Shown: positions 27,532 through 36,443, counted from the first letter of the stretch. The stretch is 64,000 nt of DNA from Novipirellula artificiosorum (GCF_007860135.1 NZ_SJPV01000013.1:1-64000); one strand, 5' to 3'. Program-made: numbers and translations. Notes: generated from the sequence alone by a model not told the origin.

Positions 27532-27964
27532 CCCCGCAAATCACGTTCTAAATGCCCGCAACTGGGGAAGTCGGGCTAGCGTTGCTGCAGGTCCGGTGTT
27601 AACGATTGCGAAGAACGGGGCTGCCCTGAGGAACGAGTGTTGTCGCCTGAGATAAAAGAAGGGCCGTCGCTTGAAAACCAGCGTTTTATAGCATTTTGAC
27701 GTCGCTGAGTATTTTGACCGGACGGGGTCCTAGCCATGTTGACTCGGATGGCGTTGAGATTTGACGCAATCGCCGAGTCATCGGTAGACTATGCAGTGGC
27801 GATCGATTACGAGCACGAGCACCGCGATGCTGAGCACGAGCATGAAAGAAAGCCAGAACCAGGCCGTGCACCCGAGGACGGCTTGCGCGGCTTTACCAAT
27901 GGAAGATCATTCGTTCGTCCCAGGTGACGGCTATTGTTACCCCACTGAAATCCACTCGCAACTT
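27532..27964. other. Intergenic region with an alternating GAGCACGAGCA tract
   Basis: No gene is supported. A low-complexity tract at about 27803-27845 (GATTACGAGCACGAGCACCG...GAGCACGAGCATGA) resembles degenerate repeats often seen near planctomycete genes. It gives open frames of His/Glu-rich residues that look spurious. Confidence 0.5.
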
Positions 27965-28528
27965 ATGATCCGTAATAAGTCTTATCGCGGCGTTACGGTG
28001 ATTGAACTACTGGTCGTCTTCACCATCATTTCAATCAGCATGGCCTTACTTCTGCCAGCGGTGCAGTCCGCTCGAGCCACTGCACGCAGAACTGAATGCG
28101 CGAGCAATTTGAGGCAACTCCACTTTAGCAACGCAAAGTTCGTCGGATCTCGGGCGAACTTCTGCCCGGATTCACCCGACGCGCTCGGTTTCTTCCGGAA
28201 CCTTACGGCATACAACGATCCATTGGTCCGCAACTCCACGCATTCAACGATAGATTTCTTCGAACACAATGGCGCTCCACTCGTCGAGAACCCGAACTCT
28301 CCCCCAGACATGAATCCCGATACTTGGTTCACACAAACGAACATTGACGCTGGACTTCTTCTCCCAATCGTCGATTCCTATATTGCCCACAGTCGTCACA
28401 TAGGGGATACGGCAAACTACTTGTTTCGTGATGGCCACATTGAGGTGATCGAAGCGAAAGTAATTGAAGGCTGGGCGAGATCGGGCTATGATTTTACTCA
28501 AGCTGGGGCCGGGTTGCCGCCGCGCTAG
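27965..28528 (+). CDS. Type IV pilin-like / DUF1559-related secreted protein
   Basis: ATG at 27965 gives a 187-residue protein with a prepilin-type N-terminus (GVTVIELLVVFTIISISMAL, followed by LLPAVQSARATARR), the hallmark of planctomycete DUF1559 proteins. The central residues are replaced by a shorter, atypical body (FCPDSPDALGFFRNLTAYND ... ANYLFRDGHIEVIEAKVIEG). DUF1559 proteins are normally 250-400 residues and end in a DGS motif; here FRDGHIEVI seems to be the equivalent. It may be a compact variant or an internally deleted one. A prepilin peptidase would cleave after the Gly. Confidence 0.75.
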   Translation: MIRNKSYRGVTVIELLVVFTIISISMALLLPAVQSARATARRTECASNLRQLHFSNAKFVGSRANFCPDSPDALGFFRNLTAYNDPLVRNSTHSTIDFFEHNGAPLVENPNSPPDMNPDTWFTQTNIDAGLLLPIVDSYIAHSRHIGDTANYLFRDGHIEVIEAKVIEGWARSGYDFTQAGAGLPPR

Positions 28529-28639
28529 ATCAGATCACCATCACGTGCACGCGGAGGCCCGTTGGTTCGGTTTCACAAATGGACAGTCAACTCGCGGTCC
28601 CCGGTGACGCGGGCCGTTCCCTGGACACCTAGCTCGACA

Positions 28640-28987
28640 ATGCGTTTTCCACTCCGAACCCTATTTGTCCTGACTGCTTCCGTCGCTGTCGTCTCTTCCT
28701 ATTACCTCTTTCTTGAGCGAACGTGAAACCTTTCAGCGTACCCTCAATGGCATGGCCTCTTCGGTGCTGCTGATTACTCACTCACTCTGGCAACTGCGGG
28801 CTGCATCGTTGCCTGCTTCTGCTCTCTCGAAAGGGCCAGTCGCCGCGATCTGCTATTCACAACGAAGCGGTTCCTCCTGTATTTTGTTGCTTCTACGTTG
28901 CCTTCACTGACCACAGTCATTGCGGGGATTCTGGTCTTGAGGGCATGCCGAAGGCTCAGCGGTGACAGCGAACCAGCACAATCGTGA
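28640..28987 (+). pseudogene. Remnant of a planctomycete two-helix membrane protein
   Basis: An ATG at 28640 starts MRFPLRTLFVLTASVAVVSS, a leader shared by many planctomycete small membrane proteins, but the frame stops at 28726. Coherent membrane-protein sequence resumes in another frame at about 28744 (DYSLTLATAGCIVACFCSLE, then FLLYFVASTLPSLTTVIAGI) and ends at a TGA at 28985. I read this as one frameshifted gene. Confidence 0.5.
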
Positions 28988-29085
28988 TAGGGCCCGGATT
29001 GCTTCGGGCCCCCTCCCACGCCATCGGAGATGCGGGTCAGCGTTAGGCCGTTCGTCGCTGGGGTACAAGTTTTCGCCATGGTACG

Positions 29086-29580
29086 ATGCGGCTGCCTCGT
29101 GCATCATCGCCACGACCGGTTGCTTGCCGTAAACGATTGCCAGATAACTCGGTACTGCTGTCGTTGACCAACAGGTTGGTTGATCAGCTTCCCCAAAATC
29201 AAAAGTGCTTGGAATGCCTCAGCGCAGTCTACTACCGAGCAGGTCGGCTGGAGGAGGCTCTTCACTCAATGGAAGAAACGCTTGCTTACAGGGAAAGTAC
29301 CCAAGACTTGGACGCAGCGGAGTATTGGTGCTATCTCGCAATGATTCGCTACAAACTGGGAAACCATCTCGCAGCTCACGATTTCCTTGGTCGAGCAAAT
29401 GCGTGGTCCGACCAGAATGTGTTGGGGTACCAGCCGGAAAACACGCGAAATACGCATTCGAATCTCACTTGGAACTAGGAATTGTCCGTGCCGAGGCAGA
29501 GCGTTTGCTGGATAGCAGCAAGCCACGCGATGAGGTAACTGTCAATGAATCACAAGAGAATGCAGCGGAGGAGACACCTT
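29086..29580 (+). pseudogene. TPR-containing protein, C-terminal fragment with frameshift
   Basis: Residues such as CLECLSAVYYRAGRLEEALH and AAEYWCYLAMIRYKLGNHLA are tetratricopeptide repeats, as at the C-terminal ends of planctomycete Ser/Thr kinases or WD40 proteins. The original ending (ESHLELGIVRAEAERLLDSS, then acidic residues) continues in another frame after about 29440. The start at 29086 is not a natural N-terminus. Confidence 0.6.
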
Positions 29581-29604
29581 AAGTCGACACGGCAAGCTCG
29601 CTGG

Positions 29605-30650
29605 ATTCCAGAGCCCGGGATCGCGAGAGCGGCGAAGCCGCAGAGCGCACCCTGGGTTACCGCACGCGTCCCATCGCAAACCCTGAAGGGGTTTTACAAA
29701 CGAACCCATCGAGGCTCCATCGTAATGTCCGTAGGCGTGGATGTCTTTGTAGAACACCTACGGCGTACGGACACGTTGATCGTGACCGGAACCCAGGGTG
29801 CGCCGCTGCGCGTCGACCCTGGGCTATGGAATCGAACCGCTTTGCGGTAACGAACACCTCTTCGTATCGATGCGGCAATACGGAATCGAATCGTGTCGCT
29901 GTCATGCATGCGGCATCGCATCGATGCGGCAATACGGAATCGAACCGCGTCGCAGTACGGAACGCGGCTTTGCATCGACGCTGGATGGCGGGACTCAACT
30001 GTGTCGTGGAAATGACACTCGTGACTCCTTACGCCAACGGCGTTTCATTCCGGAGCCCGGGATCGCGACGCGGCGAAGCCGCTGAGCGCACCCTGGGTTA
30101 CCGCACGCGTCCCATCGCAAACCCTGAAGGGGTTTTACAAATGACCCCATCAATGCCCCATCGTAATGTCCTATGGCTTGGCTGTCTTTGTAGAACACCT
30201 ACGGCGTACGGACACGTTGATCGTGACCGGAACCCAGGGTGCGGCGCTGCGCGTCGACCCTGGGCTATGGAATCGAACCGCTTTGCGGTAACGAACACCT
30301 CTTCGTATCGATGCGGCAATACGGAATCGAATCGCTTTGCGGTAACGAACACCTCTTCGTATCGATGCGGCAATACGGAATCGAATCGTGTCGCTGTCAT
30401 GCATGCGGCATCGCATCGATGCGGCAACACGGAATTCAACCGCGTCGCAGTACGGAGCGTGGCTTTGCATCGACGCTGGACGGCGGGACTCAACTGTGTC
30501 GCGGAAATGACACTCGTGACTCCTTACGCCAACGGCGTTTCATTCCGGAGCCCAGGGTCGCGACGCGGCGAAGCCGCAGAGCGCACCCTGGGTCTGCCAA
30601 CCCACAACACCCCAAACCCTGAAGGGGTTTTACCTATGAAAGAACCTTAA
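29605..30650. repeat. Nested repeat array, two ~440-500 bp units plus a partial third
   Basis: Unit 1 is 29605-30045 (441 bp) and unit 2 is 30046-30541 (496 bp). Unit 3 (30542 to ~30650) is partial. Each begins ATTCC(A/G)GAGCCC(A/G)GG and contains AACCCTGAAGGGGTTTTAC. Unit 2 is longer mainly because a 54-bp internal block (starting ATCGATGCGGCAATACGGAA) is duplicated. Hairpin-forming pieces such as GGCGAAGCCGCAGAGCGCAC recur at 36444-36483. The array stays open for translation on both strands because its subunits are near multiples of three; I do not regard those frames as genes. Confidence 0.9.
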
Positions 30651-30670
30651 GGTCCCGAGATACAGAAAAC

Positions 30671-30712
30671 GCCCGGCGAGGTCCACGACGACAATCATAA
30701 CCCTCGCCGGGC
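30671..30712. repeat. GCCCGGCGAGG hairpin
   Basis: A perfect 11-base inverted repeat (GCCCGGCGAGG at 30671 and CCTCGCCGGGC at 30702) with a 20-base loop. No T-tract follows, so it is not a standard terminator. It sits between the repeat array and the LEPR-xLL remnant. Confidence 0.6.
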
Positions 30713-30843
30713 AAGACATCCCCCATGCGGCTCGTTGTTGCGTGCCGATGGAAACATGGCCGTTTGCATTATAGGCCGAAATTCGGTGACGCAAACGGAC
30801 AACCTACAAAACAAAAGTTCCTGTTTAATAAAGGTAGTCCATC

Positions 30844-31221
30844 ATGTTCACCAAATTCCTATAATCGAAACAACAACGCCGCAAACGGACCGCTCTGAAA
30901 TCGATCCATTCGAATCGGCGACTGCACACTCGGCGTGCTCTGGTCGAATCACTCGAAGACCGACGACTGTTGTCAGCAAATTCGATATTGGGCCGCGATG
31001 GTTCTGAGTTGATTGCGCCCTCAACCCAACAAGAGTCTGCACAAGCCATTGCGAGTTCCACTGAGATTGCACCTGGACCACAAATCGTCAGATCTTCACC
31101 TTCGGCCACATCATCGATCAATGACATGGATTATGTACGAGTGTGGTTCGCCGAGCCAGTCGACCCGGCCTCGTTTGACGTTGATGACGTCGTTCTAACA
31201 GGACCGAACGGCCAATCATAG
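30844..31221 (+). pseudogene. LEPR-xLL secreted protein, N-terminal remnant
   Basis: The frame from ATG 30844 reads MFTKFL, then a TAA, then SKQQRRKRTALKS and the motif RRALVESLEDRRLLSA. A basic stretch followed by LE(P/x)RxLL(A/S) is the N-terminal signature of very large planctomycete surface proteins (compare 44.7 kb, ALEARQMLAG). After ~90 residues (SSINDMDYVRVWFAEPVDPA, like a cadherin/Ig-type strand) the frame ends at 31221, where a fragment of an unrelated gene begins on the other strand. Native proteins run to thousands of residues, so this is a short remnant with an early nonsense codon. Confidence 0.7.
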
Positions 31222-31384
31222 CGGTGTTGCCACAACGTTTCACCCGAGTCGGCGTCGACACACAGCAGGAAATGTCCGGCGAGCGATTGATATTGCGTGT
31301 AAGCACGGTTGTCATCGACGACGATCGATGAATAGCCTTGGCCGAGTTCCTTGACCCAATCTGCTCCAAAGTGGCGCTGGCCAG
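31205..31384 (-). pseudogene. PQQ-type beta-propeller protein, internal fragment
   Basis: In one minus-strand frame the sequence reads HFGADWVKELGQGYSSIVVD, then NRAYTQYQSLAGHFLLCVDA and SGETLWQHRYDW. The repeating (xCVDADSGExLW) pattern is a PQQ/WD-like propeller blade, as in the intact gene at 37818. Both ends are cut: one at a TIR-C end (AAAGTGGCGCTGG, 31371-31386), the other where the LEPR-xLL remnant starts. Confidence 0.7.
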
Positions 31385-31412
31385 TTAGAGTTCGCCCGAC
31401 GCGCTCGCAGTT

Positions 31413-31640
31413 TCACCCCGGTTCTCCACCATTTTCTAATACATCCAGGTATTGCAATGCTTCTTCGTGCCCTTGATCCGCTGCTTTTCGTAGCCAATAA
31501 ATATCATCCAATTCACGAAACCCGTAGTTCTCGATTGCTGTTTTGGGGAACCATGCAATATACATCCCTATCCGGTATGCTGCGTCGGTGTTGCCTGCCT
31601 CTGCTTTGCGTCTCAACCTAGCAAGCTGGTCTTCATTCAT
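31413..31640 (-). CDS. Small Sel1-repeat-like protein
   Basis: From ATG 31640 the 75-residue product reads MNEDQLARLRRKAEAGNTDA, AAYRIGMYIAWFP, WLRKAADQGHEEALQYLDVL. This is a Sel1/TPR-like helical hairpin (A-x-x-G-x-x-x-A-x-x-x-x-G and WLRKAADQGHxEAL). Such small proteins occur as accessory or immunity-like genes near polymorphic toxins, and a toxin-like gene lies ~530 bp away on the other strand. That link is inference only. Confidence 0.6.
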   Translation of the reverse strand: MNEDQLARLRRKAEAGNTDAAYRIGMYIAWFPKTAIENYGFRELDDIYWLRKAADQGHEEALQYLDVLENGGEPG

Positions 31641-32170
31641 TCGCACAACCGACTTGGGCTTCGTAAAACAGATGCATCTCTCCGGGCCACGAAAACGAAC
31701 CCCGCTATCCTCGGCATTGTTCACGGACGATGGCGAGTTTGATCGCCTTGTCGATGCGTTGACACAAGGTTAAAGGGTTGCCCTCCCACACTGCACCTGG
31801 AAGACCACGCCATGATTCGGAGATCACGGTGACGCGATTGCCGACCCATGACGGATTCACTTGAACGCGATGACTGGGATGGTGAGATCGGTTCTGCTTT
31901 TGAGTGGCTGCGCTTCGCAAGCGGCAATTAATTGGCTTTTACTTGCCCTCCACGATAATGATCACCGCATTGAATCGGGGACAAATGTCACCAATCTGCA
32001 CGCGACTCTTTGCGTCATTGGTGCTTTACTTCGCTGATCCGACAATCTTGGATAGTTTCTTGCCAGTTAGACGCGGTATAATGGAAGGTCAACCGCGCGT
32101 GACGGATGACCCACGCCGTCGTTGGGGCGAGGGAATGAGTTCTGCCTAAGCCGCATTTGAAGGAGAAAGC
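31641..32170. other. Region without a clear gene upstream of the toxin
   Basis: A minus-strand frame at 31705-31920 (containing NRVTVISESWRGLPGAVWEG) has a plausible composition but no start or family I recognise. It may be another gene fragment. AAGGAG at about 32159-32164 is the ribosome-binding site of the next gene. Confidence 0.4.
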
Positions 32171-33193
32171 ATGAGCAGTAGAATTCCGGGACCGATTCGA
32201 AACGCTGGCATTTGCATGATAGATGACGGGACGCTCGTGCGGACGCAGAGTCCTTTGCCGGGTCCGATTGGGCGCGTCACGAACATCGAGCGAATGTCCC
32301 TGGAAGATCGGTTTGAAAGGGTGTTGTATTTGACGGCTGCAAAGCTTCCTGGGGAGATTCGGGAAGAGTTCGTTGCAATCCTCACGCCGACGAACATTGC
32401 AATAACGGCTGGCGTGCTCGCGGCGTGGGCCGCCTCGCACTACTTTGGTGTCGGTTTTATTGTGGACATCATCTTGTTGGTCGTTGGCGCCATCCTCGTG
32501 GGCTGGCAAGTTTTCTCGGCCGCGCGTGATCTCTACGACTGTGTCAGGATCACCTCGTCAGCCAAAACGTCGGCTGATCTGGATCGCGCGGCAGCCCACT
32601 TGGCCAACTTCATTGCAGTCGTTGGCGTTACTGCGTTCATGGCGGTTATCGCCAAGGGAGCGAAAGGTCAGGTTTCCAAACTTGGTCAGCTTGTTAAGAA
32701 TCGTTCGTACTACATGAAGGTCTTGGGCTGGAGCCAGAAACCGGATGGAGTGTTAAGGAAGTTGGATGACGTGATCGGTTTCTTCATTCGAAATGGTGAT
32801 CAGATTCGTCAGTTTGAGGGCGGGTTGAAGCAGTCCGTCATGAACGACTACATCAAGGGAATCGACTTCTCGGATACCGTGCTTGTAAAGAGACTGAACT
32901 CAAGCTCAGCCATCAAATCCATATACGGGAATAGTGACAAAAAGCTAAGGTTGATCCAATACACCGACCAATATCAGACAAACTTTTTTACGATTCCCGG
33001 TACGAGCGCGGGTAACTTGGCAATCCCGAAGTTCGACGAAAAGAAGTTCAGAATATACGAAGTCGTTGGTAATGTCGAAGTACTCATAACAAAGACTGCC
33101 CCCATGGGACGGAATCTATCGGGAGGGGCTTATCAGGTGATTGTTCCCAATCCGGCCAGCAAATTGAGACTGATTCGAAAGGGACTCGAGTGA
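32171..33193 (+). CDS. Polymorphic-toxin-type protein with pretoxin membrane region
   Basis: 340 residues. The N-terminus has a proline-rich motif (RTQSPLPGPIGRVTNIERMS). Residues ~70-165 match a module that I associate with PAAR/T6SS-linked polymorphic toxins: TPTNIAITAGVLAAWAASHY, FGVGFIVDIILLVVGAILVG and ADLDRAAAHLANFIAVVGVT, with two hydrophobic helices. Residues ~170-340 are variable and would be the toxin domain (KLRLIQYTDQYQTNFFTIPG, then ITKTAPMGRNLSGGAYQVIV). I do not recognise its activity. A strong AAGGAG seven bases before the ATG supports the start. No signal peptide is visible, so delivery by a contact-dependent system is likely. No adjacent immunity gene on the same strand is evident. 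Confidence 0.7.
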   Translation: MSSRIPGPIRNAGICMIDDGTLVRTQSPLPGPIGRVTNIERMSLEDRFERVLYLTAAKLPGEIREEFVAILTPTNIAITAGVLAAWAASHYFGVGFIVDIILLVVGAILVGWQVFSAARDLYDCVRITSSAKTSADLDRAAAHLANFIAVVGVTAFMAVIAKGAKGQVSKLGQLVKNRSYYMKVLGWSQKPDGVLRKLDDVIGFFIRNGDQIRQFEGGLKQSVMNDYIKGIDFSDTVLVKRLNSSSAIKSIYGNSDKKLRLIQYTDQYQTNFFTIPGTSAGNLAIPKFDEKKFRIYEVVGNVEVLITKTAPMGRNLSGGAYQVIVPNPASKLRLIRKGLE

Positions 33194-33202
33194 TGGGCCG
33201 AT

Positions 33203-33326
33203 GACAGCGCCACTTTCATCTTCATACAAGCTCGAAGCGCAAGCGAGTGAATCGCTTACATCAAAACCCACTCGCTTGCGCTTCGAGCTTGTATTTGCAA
33301 CGTTCCCGCTTCAAAGTGGCGCTTTC
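33203..33326. repeat. Nested inverted repeats downstream of the toxin gene
   Basis: An inner pair of 26-base arms (33224-33249 and 33269-33294; ATACAAGCTCGAAGCGCAAG... and its inverse) lies inside an outer TIR-C pair (GACAGCGCCACTTT at 33203 and CAAAGTGGCGCTTTC ending 33326). The layout suggests a palindromic element inserted into, or carried between, TIR-C ends. Confidence 0.85.
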
Positions 33327-33362
33327 AAGTTGGAGGAACGGCAGAAGCCAATTTGCATTCGT

Positions 33363-33422
33363 ACGACGGACATTCTTGTCCGACGCGACTTTTGACGGAC
33401 TTGGAAGTCCGTCGGATGGTAA
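33363..33422. repeat. CGGACATTCTTGTCCGACGC repeat
   Basis: Two facing hairpins: CGGACATTCTTGTCCGACGC and CGGACTTGGAAGTCCGTCGG. This compact palindromic repeat separates the toxin region from the sulfatase remnant. Confidence 0.6.
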
Positions 33423-33444
33423 GAATCTTGCAAGGCTGAGGCCG

Positions 33445-33828
33445 ACGGGCCTCGTTGGCAAATGGCATATCGGACGCGGGAAAGGCTTTCACCCACTTGC
33501 ACGAGGCTTTGATGAGTTCCAGGGCTTTGATGGCTCGCGGGTGCTGTCCTACTTCGATTACACACTTGATGTTCAAGGGGAAACTCTGCCAGTCAAAGAC
33601 AAGTACCTGACGGACGACCTCACGGAACGCGCCATCGATTTCGTACGTCGTCACCAATCGCATCCTTTCTTTCTGCACTCAGAATCTACGTGGGACCAAG
33701 TATCAGGTCTACGAGGGCGGTATTCGAGTTCCCCTCTTTGTCCGCTGGAGTGCAACACTCGATCCCAGTTCCAGAGATCATCTTGTTCACTTCGTTGGTG
33801 TTTGGTCGGCACGTACGGTGTCGAGTGA
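33445..33828 (+). pseudogene. Sulfatase, two internal fragments joined out of frame
   Basis: The first piece reads TGLVGKWHIGRGKGFHPLAR, GFDEFQGFDGS and DDLTERAIDFVRRHQSHPFF, the middle of a type I sulfatase containing the conserved GKWH. At about 33690 the reading moves to another frame with GTKYQVYEGGIRVPLFVRW, a later sulfatase segment. Neither the CxPxR site nor the N-terminus is present. The tail runs into the 3' end of the converging exporter gene. Confidence 0.8.
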
Positions 33829-36054
33829 TGGGGAGCGTTTGGCAAACAACACTAAGAGCGCGGGCAAGACGATCATATCCCCGAGAAATGCGGTTGCCAT
33901 GATGAGGCAACTCAGAACGGAGAACATTTGGATTCCAGGCATTGGGCTGACGAGCATCGCAGCAAAACCACTGATCAGAATCCCCGTGGTGATCACCAAC
34001 GCTGGGCCAACATGAGCAACCGTCTCACGAACGGCCTGCTCACATTCGATTCCCGGCTGTTTTTGAAATTGCTCGAATCGAGTGATCACGTGAATGGTAT
34101 CGTCGACCGCCAACCCCAAACATAGCGAAAAGGTCAGTGCCGATGTGATTTGAAGTGGGTAGCCCAACAGCACCAAGCCCGCCGCCGTTACCAGCAATGG
34201 AAAGGCATTGGGAACGGTGGTGATCAACCCGATTCGCAGAGAACGAAAGGCGAAAGCCAAGATAAAGAAAATGAAAATCCCTGCGGCAGCGAGACTTTTC
34301 CCTAAATCGCCAATGAAAGCACGCATGTTTCGAGCAGCTGCGACCACCGTACCTGAGACATGAAGCGAATAACCAGGATATTTCCGAGCAATCTGTGCAA
34401 GAGACGATTCCAAGCGAACGATACGGTCACCCAGCGCTGCGGCGCCATCATTGGGCACCAATGTACTCACGACCAATCGACGACTTGATTCGCTTACGAG
34501 TCGATGCTGCTGAGACGGGGGTTGTCGCTGGAACAATCGATATCGTGATTCGATACTCTTGCCGGGCAAGGAAGCGAGAAGATTTAAAACCGAAAATTCG
34601 CCCCGAAGCCCTTCGGTTTGCGCGATCGCTTGATGAACTTCCTTGGTGACCGCGATTGTTTCCGAATCTGCAAAGCTGGCATCCTGAGGCCAACCAACCA
34701 CCACGTATGCACGCAAGGCACCACCCATGGATTGGTCTGCGTGTGCCATGGCAACCGTTGCATCCGAGTCGTTGGCGAGCGTTTCGGTCCAGATAATGTC
34801 AGGTCGTTGTTGAAACGCTGGCCATAGTAGCAACAGGCAAACGGCAATACTTGGAATCGCAATCAACCAAGCATGTCGGATTGGAAAATCGGCCAAGCGA
34901 TTCATCCACACGGAAAAGTGGTGAACCGTCGTTGAATGATGTCGCTCAAGTTCAGCCGAGTTCACGAATTGCATCAATACTGGGAGTAAAAAGACCACTG
35001 CCAATAGGGCAAGAGCCGATCCTAACGCGGCGCAACATCCAAACTGCTTCACGCTGTAGGTTTCCGACAAGACAAGTGATCCAAAGCCAATCACTGTGGT
35101 CAATGATGTTAATAGACAGGCGGGGCCGACTCGCACGAGTGCTTGAAACGTCGCGCTCGTTGGGCATCGCCCGCGATGCAACTGGCGATTCGTCTCCAAC
35201 AGTAGATGCACCGAGTTGGCGACCCCGATCACGATGACCAAGGTTGGCAAAACGGTGCCCAACCCACCAATCTGCTGACCTGTCCATCCCATCATTCCTA
35301 GCGTCCAGCAGACACCGATAACCGGACCAACGCAGCAAAGGACGATTGGAACCAAGCCACGAAACAGCAAGAAAGCAACTGCGGCCGCAATGAGCGTTGA
35401 TAGCAAGCTGCCCTTCGTCATCGATTGCTGCAACGTCACCAACGTCTCGGCCCGAACCGTCAAATGCCCCGCCAGTAACACATCGATTCCCGTCGATTTC
35501 TCAAACTGCTTTGTGCAATTGCGAACCGGATCCACCACGCCGATCACTTTTGAGAGCGGCAACGAATCTCCCTCGACGTGAAGCCAGAGCATCATCATGC
35601 GACCATCGTCCGATACCAGTTGATTTGCCGCAATCGGATGTCGCATCACACTCCTTCGTAGCTGATCCAGGTCAGCATTGGGCAGCATGTACGGAGGGAT
35701 AAGGGGTGCGAAGACAGAGCCTCGCCGGCGCAGGTCAAAAACGCTGGCAGCCTGACTGATGCCGTCGATTTCGGCGAGGTCGTTTCGAAGTTGTCGAATT
35801 TGCTGCAAATGCTCGACGGTGAACAGATTTTCGGCCTCGAGAATCACAACCACGTCGTTGTCGTCATGACCAAAGTCACGATACAACTCGTCCAATTCTC
35901 GAGACACGCGGTTGTCGGACGAGAAGATTGCATTGGGTGAAACGTCGAACGACAGTTTCGCCATGCCCATCCCAGCGACAGCCGTGATCAAGATGACAAC
36001 CGATGCGACGATTCGCCATCGCGTGACAAGTTGCCACGCTATGAATGGAATCAT
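33787..36054 (-). CDS. RND-superfamily exporter, MMPL/HAE3 type
   Basis: Protein of 755 residues with the two-fold repeated RND/MMPL layout: TM1 (VASVVILITAVAGMGMA), a periplasmic loop (residues ~45-200), a bundle of five helices (residues ~205-345), TM7 near residue 370, a second loop, and a C-terminal five-helix bundle (residues ~595-740). Characteristic segments are GGLGTVLPTLVIVIGVANSV and SALTFSLCLGLAVDDTIHVI, which carry the charged proton-relay residues. Family members export lipids, hopanoids or hydrophobic compounds using the proton gradient. It is a single gene with AAGG upstream of the ATG. Its stop overlaps the opposing sulfatase remnant. Confidence 0.85.
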   Translation of the reverse strand: MIPFIAWQLVTRWRIVASVVILITAVAGMGMAKLSFDVSPNAIFSSDNRVSRELDELYRDFGHDDNDVVVILEAENLFTVEHLQQIRQLRNDLAEIDGISQAASVFDLRRRGSVFAPLIPPYMLPNADLDQLRRSVMRHPIAANQLVSDDGRMMMLWLHVEGDSLPLSKVIGVVDPVRNCTKQFEKSTGIDVLLAGHLTVRAETLVTLQQSMTKGSLLSTLIAAAVAFLLFRGLVPIVLCCVGPVIGVCWTLGMMGWTGQQIGGLGTVLPTLVIVIGVANSVHLLLETNRQLHRGRCPTSATFQALVRVGPACLLTSLTTVIGFGSLVLSETYSVKQFGCCAALGSALALLAVVFLLPVLMQFVNSAELERHHSTTVHHFSVWMNRLADFPIRHAWLIAIPSIAVCLLLLWPAFQQRPDIIWTETLANDSDATVAMAHADQSMGGALRAYVVVGWPQDASFADSETIAVTKEVHQAIAQTEGLRGEFSVLNLLASLPGKSIESRYRLFQRQPPSQQHRLVSESSRRLVVSTLVPNDGAAALGDRIVRLESSLAQIARKYPGYSLHVSGTVVAAARNMRAFIGDLGKSLAAAGIFIFFILAFAFRSLRIGLITTVPNAFPLLVTAAGLVLLGYPLQITSALTFSLCLGLAVDDTIHVITRFEQFQKQPGIECEQAVRETVAHVGPALVITTGILISGFAAMLVSPMPGIQMFSVLSCLIMATAFLGDMIVLPALLVLFAKRSPSLDTVRADQTPTK

Positions 36055-36161
36055 GCTGCACCCTTATTGAAACAGACGCTTTGTAAGGCCAAGATTGGTC
36101 AAACTAGCACCAATCCATTGCGACGACAAGGTTTGCGCGCCGACACGAATCTGATCAAAAG

Positions 36162-36392
36162 GTGCAACTTTTACTGCAGTACCGCTGTTTCTGGGTTCTT
36201 TCGTTATTCAGCATTCTGACGCCAGAGCAGGATCAAGTTTTGTCCCAGCAAGACGAGCGGCGAATCGAATTGCTGTTTCAGCAAGGCACAGAGGATCGCT
36301 CGAAGGCCTATGAGTTGAAGAGCAAATGGGATCGGTTGGAAGTTTTCGATGAGCATGAAGATCGGTGTTTGGATTTGTTCCACCAGTCGTAG
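36162..36392 (+). CDS. Hypothetical short protein, possibly a fragment
   Basis: The 76-residue frame ends in charged helical sequence (RIELLFQQGTEDRSKAYELK, then FDEHEDRCLDLFHQS). The first ~20 residues are hydrophobic and may be upstream sequence. Composition of the last 55 residues looks protein-like, but I cannot name a family. It lies upstream of, and divergent from, the exporter gene. Confidence 0.35.
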   Translation: MQLLLQYRCFWVLSLFSILTPEQDQVLSQQDERRIELLFQQGTEDRSKAYELKSKWDRLEVFDEHEDRCLDLFHQS

Positions 36393-36443
36393 GTTGTCTC
36401 TCTCGGTGAAGGAAAAAAAGCGGCGAACTCCTGAGTCGGTGAC

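Noticed and set aside
27736..27927. His/Glu-rich 63-residue frame (EHEHRDAEHEHERKPEP) as a metal-binding peptide
   Set aside because: It derives from the low-complexity GAGCACGAGCA DNA tract, is open on both strands and has no ribosome-binding site.
29826..30650. 274-residue open frame MESNRFAVTNTSSYRCGNTE..., apparently a repeat protein
   Set aside because: It lies wholly within the nested DNA repeat array, is matched by long open frames on the other strand, and lacks a ribosome-binding site or signal peptide. The open state follows from repeat units near multiples of three.
30671..30712. GCCCGGCGAGG hairpin as an intrinsic terminator
   Set aside because: No T-run follows on either side, and the adjacent sequence contains no intact gene that ends there.
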